From assembly GCA_910584115.1 (NCBI GenBank), contig CAJTYN010000101.1, forward strand, positions 1-6,309: DNA of 6,309 nt, given 5' to 3'. Positions 1 to 4,681 of this stretch are shown piece after piece; position 1 is the first letter of the stretch; each line of letters begins with the position of its first letter. Under the pieces are notes generated by a model. That model was not told the origin of the DNA and searched no databases. It was given only the letters and a program-made list of their open reading frames with translations. A program made the translations under genes and the position numbers. This DNA comes from an uncultured Lachnospiraceae bacterium (GTDB lineage: Bacteria; Bacillota; Clostridia; Lachnospirales; Lachnospiraceae).

Positions 1-25
1 CTAGTATCTCTTCAAATAACTTCAT
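1..25 (-). CDS. Start of an unidentified gene downstream of porB (5' end only)
   Basis: An ATG at 25-23 opens a frame reading M-K-L-F-E-E-I-L and then leaves the window. It is preceded by a good Shine-Dalgarno sequence, AAGGAG at 38-33, seven bases upstream of the ATG. The gap from the porB stop is 31 nt on the same strand, so this is probably the fifth gene of the por transcript. Eight residues are too few to assign a family, and I do not guess a function. The support is the ribosome binding site, the spacing and the orientation. An inverted repeat frames the ribosome binding site and reaches into the start codon (see 24-56). Confidence 0.6.
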
Positions 26-56
26 ACTCTAACTCCTTCCCTCATCTATAGAGTAT
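24..56 (-). promoter_or_regulatory. Inverted repeat framing the ribosome binding site of the gene after porB
   Basis: On the minus strand ATACTCTA (56-49) is a perfect 8-bp complement of TAGAGTAT (31-24). The 17-nt loop between them holds the GGAAGGAG ribosome binding site, and the 3' arm covers the first two bases of the ATG at 25-23. The repeat begins directly after the porB stop codon. In RNA this would form an AU-rich stem with the Shine-Dalgarno sequence in the loop and the start codon partly paired, which could tune translation of the downstream gene relative to porB. There is no U-tract, so it does not look like a terminator. The repeat is seen; the regulatory role is inference. Confidence 0.4.
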
Positions 57-989
57 CTATCTGCTGCAGCGGTAGCACAGGTTGTCCCACCTGCGGTCCA
101 CTTCTTTCTGGAATTCCTCGATCAGGTACTCGTTCCCTTTTTTGAACAGGTGTTTGAAACGGCCCTGCTTGATCAGGAAATCTTCGATCGGGAGTTTTTT
201 CTTCGGCTCGTAGTTGAGCGTCCACTTGCCCTCTTCCACCTCGAACAGCGGCCAGTAGTTGGTCTCCACGCCCAGACGGCAGATCTCCATGATGTCCGCC
301 GTGGGGTACTGCCAGCCCCTGGGGCAGGGTGCCATGATGTTCAGGAAAGCCGCGCCTTTCGTATAGATGGCTTTTTCTGATTTTACATGGAGGTCTTTGA
401 AATTCTTCCAGAAGGTGGTCTGCGCCACGTAGGGCACGTCGTGCTCCGCGATGATGGAGGCCAGGTCCTTCCTGTTCTGGGGTTTTCCGTTGCTTTCGCT
501 CCCCACCGGGGTTGTGGTGGTGTTGGCGTACATGGGCGTGGCGGAGGAGCGCTGGATGCCTGTGTTCATGTAGGCCCCGTTGTCGTAGCAGACGTAGACC
601 ATATCATGGTTCCTCTCCATCGCCCCGGAGAGGGACTGGAAGCCGATGTCGTAGGTGCCGCCGTCGCCGCCGAAGGTGATGAATTTGTATGTCTCATCGA
701 TCTTCCCTTTTTTCTTCAGCACCCGGTAGGCCGTCTCCACGCCGCTCAGGGTCGCCCCGGCGTTTTCAAAGGCGTTGTGGATGTAGCTGTCCTCCCAGGC
801 CGTGTACGGGTACATGAAAGTGGAGACTTCCATACAGCCCGTGGCGTTCCCGATCACTGCCCGGTCGCCCTCGTGGAGCCCGCGCAGGACATTCCTGGCC
901 GCGATCGTGCCGCCGCAGCCTGCACACATCCTGTGTCCGGGAGCCAGACGCTCCGGTTTACTCATTGTCTCTTTAAAATTATAGGCCAT
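57..989 (-). CDS. porB: Pyruvate:ferredoxin oxidoreductase, beta subunit (TPP-binding)
   Basis: This 310-residue protein is the thiamine-pyrophosphate-binding subunit of a four-subunit 2-oxoacid:ferredoxin oxidoreductase. The cytoplasmic complex converts pyruvate and CoA to acetyl-CoA and CO2 and reduces ferredoxin. The N-terminal GHRMCAGCG motif gives Cys22 and Cys25; with Cys52 (ATGCMEV) and Cys222 (APCPRGW) these are the four ligands of the beta-subunit [4Fe-4S] cluster. The TPP/Mg motif starts at GGDGGTYDIG (107-116) and ends around DNGAYMNTG (136-144). The length fits the family (roughly 300-330). The ATG at 989 has a GGGG-type ribosome binding site 8 nt upstream, and M-A-Y-N-F-K is a familiar start for clostridial homologues; Met9 is a weaker alternative. 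It follows porA by 19 nt. An extra C-x-x-C (Cys305, Cys308) sits at the extreme C-terminus. Pyruvate is the likeliest substrate; another 2-oxoacid cannot be excluded from sequence alone. Confidence 0.95.
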   Translation of the reverse strand: MAYNFKETMSKPERLAPGHRMCAGCGGTIAARNVLRGLHEGDRAVIGNATGCMEVSTFMYPYTAWEDSYIHNAFENAGATLSGVETAYRVLKKKGKIDETYKFITFGGDGGTYDIGFQSLSGAMERNHDMVYVCYDNGAYMNTGIQRSSATPMYANTTTTPVGSESNGKPQNRKDLASIIAEHDVPYVAQTTFWKNFKDLHVKSEKAIYTKGAAFLNIMAPCPRGWQYPTADIMEICRLGVETNYWPLFEVEEGKWTLNYEPKKKLPIEDFLIKQGRFKHLFKKGNEYLIEEFQKEVDRRWDNLCYRCSR

Positions 990-1008
990 GATCTTTTCCC
1001 CGTCCTTT

Positions 1009-2190
1009 CTACTCTCTCAGTCCCAGATAGCGGTATGCGTCCGTCACTTCTCCCGCGGCCGCGACCTGCTCCAACTGTGCGAATACATCCTCGATATGCT
1101 CTACGCGCACATCCCTGCCGCCCAGGCCGTAGATGTAATTCACAGCCAGCGCCTGGGATCTTGCACGGTACAGGGCCGCCATCACTTCCGCGCCGAGGGG
1201 GCCGCCCTGGGATGAAAGGCTCTCGGCCCGGTCCATGACCGCCACGGCTCTGACATGAGCGAGGGCCTGGGCGATCTCCTCTGCCGGGAATGGACGGAAG
1301 AGACGGATCTTCAGGATCCCCGCCTTGATGCCTTTTTCCCGCAGGTCGTCCACGGCGTCCTTGGCCGTGCCTGCCGCCGAGCCGATGAGCACGATCGCGT
1401 AGTCCGCGTCCTCCAGACGATACGCCTCGAAAAGCCCGTACTCCCTTCCGGAAACTTCGGCAAATCTCTTGGCCACGTCCAACACCACCTGTTTTGCGTT
1501 GGCCATGGCCTGGGCGTGCTGTTTTTTCGCTTCCATATAGTAATTCGTCACGGAATAGGGGCCCACCGCCATCGTCTCTTTTTCATTGAGCAGATAATGC
1601 TCCGGCTGGTACTCCCCGACGAAGTCCTTGACCTGGGCGTCGTCCAGCAGTTCGATGTTCTCCACCGCATGGCTGGTGATGAAGCCGTCCTGGCAGATCA
1701 TGATCGGCAGGCGCACGTCCGCATTCTCGGCGATGGGGTATGCCTGGATGAAATTGTCGTAGGCTTCCTGGTTGTTCTCCGCGTAGATCTGGATCCATCC
1801 CGCGTCCCTGGCGCCCATGCTGTCTGAGTGGTCGCAGTTGATGTTGATCGGACCGGACAGGGCGCGGTTTACCAGCGCCAGCGCGATGGGCAGACGGTTG
1901 GACGCCGCCACGTAGAGTTCCTCCCACATCAGGGCCATGCCGCAGGAGGATGTGGCCGTCAGTGTCCGGGCGCCCGCCGCCTCGGCGCCGATGGCCGCGC
2001 TCATGGCGCTGTGCTCGCTCTCCACCGGGATGAACTCCGTGTCCACCTGGCCGTTTGCCACAAAGGAGGAGAAGTACTGGGGTATCTCCGTGGACGGCGT
2101 GATCGGGAACGCGGGCATCACGTCCGGGTTGATCTGGCGCATGGCGATGGCCACGGCCTCATTTCCTGATAAACGATCTCTTTTTCCCAT
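1009..2190 (-). CDS. porA: Pyruvate:ferredoxin oxidoreductase, alpha subunit
   Basis: This 393-residue alpha subunit pairs with PorB to form the active site. The N-terminal pyrimidine-binding domain (about 8-240) shows FPITPSTEIP (28-37), VESEHSAMSAAIGAEAAGAR (56-75), ATSSCGMALM (79-88) and VNRALSGPINI (107-117). By analogy with Desulfovibrio africanus PFOR (Thr31, Glu64, Arg114), Thr31, Glu59 and Arg109 are the expected pyruvate- and TPP-contacting residues. DHSDSMGARDAGWIQ (120-134) is also typical. The C-terminal domain (about 262-390) has the transketolase-C-like fold pattern, with VLIGSAAGTA (267-276) and LFRPFP (297-302). Length matches POR alpha of Thermotoga and Pyrococcus (about 390-395). 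The start lies 2 nt after the porD stop, with a GAGGGGG stretch about 10 nt upstream, so translation is probably coupled. Cys83 in the SSCG segment is a position where I recall Asn or Gln in relatives; this is from memory. Confidence 0.95.
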   Translation of the reverse strand: MGKRDRLSGNEAVAIAMRQINPDVMPAFPITPSTEIPQYFSSFVANGQVDTEFIPVESEHSAMSAAIGAEAAGARTLTATSSCGMALMWEELYVAASNRLPIALALVNRALSGPININCDHSDSMGARDAGWIQIYAENNQEAYDNFIQAYPIAENADVRLPIMICQDGFITSHAVENIELLDDAQVKDFVGEYQPEHYLLNEKETMAVGPYSVTNYYMEAKKQHAQAMANAKQVVLDVAKRFAEVSGREYGLFEAYRLEDADYAIVLIGSAAGTAKDAVDDLREKGIKAGILKIRLFRPFPAEEIAQALAHVRAVAVMDRAESLSSQGGPLGAEVMAALYRARSQALAVNYIYGLGGRDVRVEHIEDVFAQLEQVAAAGEVTDAYRYLGLRE

Positions 2191-2192
2191 AT

Positions 2193-2489
2193 CTATCTTA
2201 CCCCCTCCATCTTGATGGCGCCTGCAGGACAGGCATTCACGCAGATACCGCAGCCTTTGCAGTGGCTGTAGTCAAAGTCTCCCCTTTTCTGGTCTTTTAC
2301 AGGGATGGCGCTGTCCGGACAGACCGGCACGCACAGGAGGCACTGGTTACAGCTCTTTTCTATGAATTCCGGTTTGACCGCCGTCCACTCCCCGGTGGCA
2401 AACGCCGCGGACGTCCCGCCCTGGTAGATCTGCATCCCTTCTGTCAGATCTTTCCAGCTACAGTTTTCGCTTACTTTATGTAGATCCAT
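2193..2489 (-). CDS. porD: Pyruvate:ferredoxin oxidoreductase, delta subunit (2[4Fe-4S] ferredoxin-like)
   Basis: This 98-residue protein is the electron-transfer subunit of the Por complex. It carries two complete [4Fe-4S] motifs: Cys47, Cys50, Cys53 and Cys57-Pro (CNQCLLCVPVCP), and Cys77, Cys80, Cys83 and Cys87-Pro (CKGCGICVNACP). Each has the C-x2-C-x2-C-x3-CP spacing of bacterial ferredoxins. The N-terminal 45 residues, including the GMQIYQGGTSAAFATGEW segment (18-35), are the usual PorD extension that packs against the other subunits. A small ferredoxin of this kind lying between gamma and alpha genes is diagnostic of the four-subunit enzyme. The gene starts immediately after the porC stop (TAAATG, no gap), with AGGAGG at 2503-2498 inside the end of porC, so the two are translationally coupled. 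Confidence 0.95.
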   Translation of the reverse strand: MDLHKVSENCSWKDLTEGMQIYQGGTSAAFATGEWTAVKPEFIEKSCNQCLLCVPVCPDSAIPVKDQKRGDFDYSHCKGCGICVNACPAGAIKMEGVR

Positions 2490-3062
2490 TTACCGCACCT
2501 CCTGTAATGCCATTTTCAGTGCCTTCATGTTGCCCTCGATCACTTCCGGCTTGGAAGCGAATTTGTGCTTGAAGGAGCTCTCCATCTCCTGCATGAATGT
2601 CTCCTCCTCCATCACGCCGCTGACTTTCACGATGGCCGCCAGCATGGGCGTGTTGGGGAAATATCTCCCCAGCGCTTCCAGGGACACTTTCTTGGCATCG
2701 ATGGTATAGAGTCTCCCCTCGTAGCCTTCCAGATGTTTCTGGATCTCTTCCTTGGGCTTGTCTGTGTTGACCACGACGGCCCCGTCTTTCTTGAGCCCCT
2801 GTGTCACATGGACGGTCTCTAACAGGCTCTCGTCTACCACCACCACAAAGTCCGGCTCATATATGTTCGAGTGGACCCGGATCTTGTCTGGGCTGATCCG
2901 GTTGTAGGCTGTGATGGGCGCGCCCATGCGCTCCGGCCCGTATTCCGGAAAACCCTGTACATACTTTCCTGTCTGGAATGCCACGTCCGCCAGCAGCAGC
3001 GCCGCTGTCTTCGCGCCCTGGCCGCCCCGTCCGTGCCATCTGATCTCTACCATATCTCTCAT
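2490..3062 (-). CDS. porC: Pyruvate:ferredoxin oxidoreductase, gamma subunit
   Basis: This 190-residue protein is the gamma subunit of the Por complex, corresponding to the POR/KOR catalytic domain III that lies internally in single-chain PFOR. The diagnostic N-terminal motif is EIRWHGRGGQGAKTAALLLA (6-25), with the glycine-rich GRGGQG at 11-16, followed by GFPEYGPERMGAP (37-49). Length (about 180-195 in the family) is normal. It is the first gene of the por cluster. The ATG at 3062 is preferred over Met4 (3053) because GGAGG lies at 3073-3069, six bases upstream; Met4 has no comparable site, although many homologues begin at the MVEIRWHG position. A promoter lies about 90-115 nt upstream, and a leader of about 80 nt contains a small hairpin. 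The symbol porC is used for gamma; the same subunit is called porG in some organisms. Confidence 0.95.
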   Translation of the reverse strand: MRDMVEIRWHGRGGQGAKTAALLLADVAFQTGKYVQGFPEYGPERMGAPITAYNRISPDKIRVHSNIYEPDFVVVVDESLLETVHVTQGLKKDGAVVVNTDKPKEEIQKHLEGYEGRLYTIDAKKVSLEALGRYFPNTPMLAAIVKVSGVMEEETFMQEMESSFKHKFASKPEVIEGNMKALKMALQEVR

Positions 3063-3068
3063 GCTCTT

Positions 3069-3073
3069 CCTCC
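3069..3073 (-). promoter_or_regulatory. Ribosome binding site that fixes the porC start
   Basis: GGAGG on the minus strand lies six bases before the ATG at 3062. The alternative in-frame ATG at 3053 is preceded only by GAGAGAT, so the upstream start is the better choice. Confidence 0.7.
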
Positions 3074-3080
3074 GATCCCT

Positions 3081-3102
3081 CGCACTCCTGCTCTTGAGTG
3101 CG
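3081..3102 (-). promoter_or_regulatory. Hairpin in the por operon leader
   Basis: In the minus-strand transcript CGCACTC (3102-3096) pairs perfectly with GAGTGCG (3087-3081) around an 8-nt loop. The stem ends 7 nt before the GGAGG of porC, so it may influence ribosome access or mRNA stability. A second GCGC further upstream (3119-3116) could pair with the GCGC at 3103-3100 and compete with the stem, but only over four base pairs. There is no U-tract, so a terminator is not indicated. The pairing is seen; the role is inference. Confidence 0.35.
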
Positions 3103-3150
3103 CTTACTCGTATCCGCGCTTTTTTTGTCGTACCGCCGATACATTACTTT

Positions 3151-3179
3151 ATTGTAATAAAATTTATGTAGAATTACAA
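3151..3179 (-). promoter_or_regulatory. Probable sigma-A promoter of the por operon
   Basis: On the minus strand a -35 element TTGTAA (3179-3174; 4 of 6 match) and a -10 element TACAAT (3156-3151; 5 of 6 match) are separated by exactly 17 nt. The region is AT-rich, unlike the genes around it. Nine consecutive A residues (3189-3181) sit one base upstream of the -35 box, like an UP element. Transcription would start near 3144 and give a leader of about 80 nt. The promoter overlaps the inverted repeat at 3152-3179. It is the only good promoter seen ahead of the four por genes. Confidence 0.7.
3152..3179. promoter_or_regulatory. Inverted repeat overlapping the por promoter (possible operator)
   Basis: TTGTAAT (plus strand 3152-3158) and ATTACAA (3173-3179) are perfect 7-bp inverted arms with a 14-nt spacer, so the half-site centres are 21 bp apart, about two helical turns. 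One arm overlaps the -35 element and the other the -10 element. A second dyad, TTTATT-GT-AATAAA (3148-3161), sits on the -10 box. A dimeric regulator binding here would block the promoter. The sequence is not the Rex consensus as I know it (TTGTTAA-N4-TTAACAA), and AT-rich DNA yields such dyads by chance, so confidence is limited. Confidence 0.35.
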
Positions 3180-3204
3180 GTTTTTTTTTCGGCACCCACG
3201 GACA

Positions 3205-3235
3205 AGAGGGCCTCCCACCTCATGGGAAGCCCTCT
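3205..3235 (-). terminator. Terminator-like hairpin after the secreted-protein gene
   Basis: The arms AGAGGGCTTCCC (3235-3224) and GGGAGGCCCTCT (3216-3205) form a 12-bp stem, extended by one pair at 3217/3223 to leave a 5-nt loop. It begins 14 nt after the stop codon at 3250-3252. In the minus-strand transcript all positions pair, with a single G-U (3212/3228). In a plus-strand transcript that position would be a C-A mismatch, so the structure suits leftward transcripts better. The expected U-tract is weak: only TTGTC follows. It may therefore act as a weak intrinsic terminator or as a 3'-end stabiliser, separating the secreted-protein gene from the por promoter. Confidence 0.55.
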
Positions 3236-3249
3236 GTTCAGCACTCATC

Positions 3250-4575
3250 TCAATATGTGATCTTGACGCTCTTCTTAGCGCTCCACGGTCCGCGGTAGAT
3301 CTTGGAACCGTTTTTGTAATAGGCGCGCACGCGCACATAATATCTCTTCTTCGCCATCTTCGAGTACGTCCGGCTCGAATGCTGGTTGGATACCTTCTTT
3401 GTCACAGCGCCCTTGAACTTGCTGTTGGTCGCATACTGGATCTCATACCCGGTCACGCCCGAGTGCCAGCCCCAGCTCACATACAGCCTCCTGCCGCTGA
3501 AATTAGAGACATATGGCGCTGACAGCCGCTTGGGCGTCACGATGATGGTATATACGCTGGACCTGTTGCTCTCATCCTGGGCCGATGCGGTGATCTTCAC
3601 CTTGCCGGCTTTATTGTATATGGTCACTTTGCCGGTGTTCCTGTCAACCCATGCGATGGATGTGTCGCCTGAACTCCATTTCACGGTCTTGTCCGTGGTG
3701 TTGGACGGACTTACGGAGGCTTTTAAGTAAAATGGACTCGTACCCGCTACGACCTGTTTCTTGCCGGAGATCGTGATCTTCTGGGTCAGGATCTTCTGTG
3801 AATATTTCAGTGTATATTTACCGGTATAACTATTAGACGCCGGATAGATCTTCACATAGTATGTCCCCGGATTCAATGTCTCTTCATATACATGCGTCAC
3901 CGGAGCTGTTTTTGACGCGCCCCATACCGACCTATTCGCATTATCGAGCGGTATCTGATCGCTGTTCCAGATCTGCATATAGGAACCACCGATGTATGAA
4001 GTATAGATCAGCCTTACTCTTCTCCTCGTGGGGACCGATATCTTAAAGAAGTCGACCCGATCATCCATGGATAAGAACCCCGTCACTGACTGATTATAAC
4101 CCAGGCTCATCGCAGTCTCAAAGTTATCGTCGTTCGTCTTCTCGTTGTTATTTGCCGCTTCAAAAGAGGCTTTCAGTCTATATGCCCCTGTATTCCTGTC
4201 ATAGATCCCCCCTATCTTGATATAATACGTCCCCGGCTCAAGAGCCAGCACGGCAGACCTTGTGACAGGATTATTCTGGCTGGATCCGTATATGCTCTCA
4301 TTCCAATATCTCCTATCCTGATCATTATTGAGCACATTGACATAAGAATTGACCACAGTAGATGCCTGATAATGGACCGTGACCCATCCGGCTTTCCGTG
4401 TGGTGAACTTATAGAAATCCACTTCCCCCTGCGTGCTGATCTCCCCGGATATCCACGCATTGTCAAGCTGCATGGACATCTCAGAATACGCCGCCTCTGC
4501 CTTCACAGGAAACAGCATGCACAGCAGGAACAACAGCGGCAGGACCGCGATCCCCATCTTCTTCGTGTTACTCAT
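3250..4575 (-). CDS. Secreted modular protein with two PPC-like domains, a Big_2-like and an Fn3-like domain
   Basis: This 441-residue protein is predicted to be exported and to act outside the cell, probably in surface or polymer binding; no catalytic motif is visible. The N-terminus is a Sec signal peptide: Lys5-Lys6, a hydrophobic core (9-23) and a likely cleavage after Ala28 or Ala29 (VKAEAAY). Two related beta-rich modules follow, about 35-138 and 150-258, resembling bacterial pre-peptidase C-terminal (PPC) domains: each has a D-F-Y/F-K start, a W-x-x-S-x-x-G segment, P-V-T and an ending P-G-T-Y-Y-I/V-K-I. Next comes a Big_2-like Ig domain (264-348; SVSPSNTTDKTVKWSSGD at 288-305), then an Fn3-like domain (352-441; GYEIQYATNSKF, YYVRVRAYYKNG). 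The mature chain has no cysteine. There is no lipobox, sortase motif or C-terminal membrane anchor, so release or non-covalent wall binding is likely. GGAGGAG precedes the ATG by five bases. Substrate and partner are unknown. Confidence 0.85.
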   Translation of the reverse strand: MSNTKKMGIAVLPLLFLLCMLFPVKAEAAYSEMSMQLDNAWISGEISTQGEVDFYKFTTRKAGWVTVHYQASTVVNSYVNVLNNDQDRRYWNESIYGSSQNNPVTRSAVLALEPGTYYIKIGGIYDRNTGAYRLKASFEAANNNEKTNDDNFETAMSLGYNQSVTGFLSMDDRVDFFKISVPTRRRVRLIYTSYIGGSYMQIWNSDQIPLDNANRSVWGASKTAPVTHVYEETLNPGTYYVKIYPASNSYTGKYTLKYSQKILTQKITISGKKQVVAGTSPFYLKASVSPSNTTDKTVKWSSGDTSIAWVDRNTGKVTIYNKAGKVKITASAQDESNRSSVYTIIVTPKRLSAPYVSNFSGRRLYVSWGWHSGVTGYEIQYATNSKFKGAVTKKVSNQHSSRTYSKMAKKRYYVRVRAYYKNGSKIYRGPWSAKKSVKITY

Positions 4576-4609
4576 AAAAACTCCTCCCTCTTTCTCCTTT
4601 TTTCTTTAC

Positions 4610-4638
4610 AGTATACCATCTATGCCCTGTTTCTTCAA
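4610..4638 (-). promoter_or_regulatory. Extended -10 promoter of the secreted-protein gene
   Basis: On the minus strand TTGAAG (4638-4633; 4 of 6 match to the -35 consensus) and TATACT (4615-4610; 5 of 6 match to the -10 consensus) are 17 nt apart. TGG immediately before the -10 box gives the extended TG-n motif. Transcription would start near 4603, leaving a short leader of under 30 nt. It lies in the 106-nt gap after the amidohydrolase gene. That gap shows no convincing terminator, so some read-through from upstream is also possible. Confidence 0.7.
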
Positions 4639-4681
4639 TGACCCCGGCCCACATTTCCGCCGCTTTTTGCCTTTTTTGCCG

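Noticed and set aside
387..1238. Long plus-strand open frame of 283 codons opposite porB and porA
   Set aside because: It lies antisense to two certain genes, has a low-complexity Val/Gly/His/Pro/Arg-rich product with no recognisable domain, and crosses the porA-porB junction. GC-rich codon structure opens such frames.
1255..1827. Plus-strand open frame of 190 codons opposite porA
   Set aside because: Antisense shadow of a conserved gene; the product resembles no family and the start has no credible ribosome binding site context.
3151..3179. Rex operator at the por promoter
   Set aside because: The arms TTGTAAT/ATTACAA with a 14-nt spacer do not match the TTGTTAA-N4-TTAACAA arrangement, so I do not name the regulator.
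2857..3195. Minus-strand open frame of 112 codons running through the por promoter into porC
   Set aside because: It would begin upstream of the predicted promoter and reads porC in the wrong frame; the true frame has the GRGGQG motif and a good ribosome binding site.
4517..4519. Possible lipoprotein cysteine (Cys19) in the secreted protein
   Set aside because: The preceding residues F-L-L do not make a lipobox, and a normal signal-peptidase-I site (A-E-A-A) follows about ten residues later.
4640..4681. Possible terminator after the amidohydrolase
   Set aside because: The stretch has two GGCAAAAA runs and a GC-rich patch, but no stem longer than about four pairs and no U-tract in the transcript direction.
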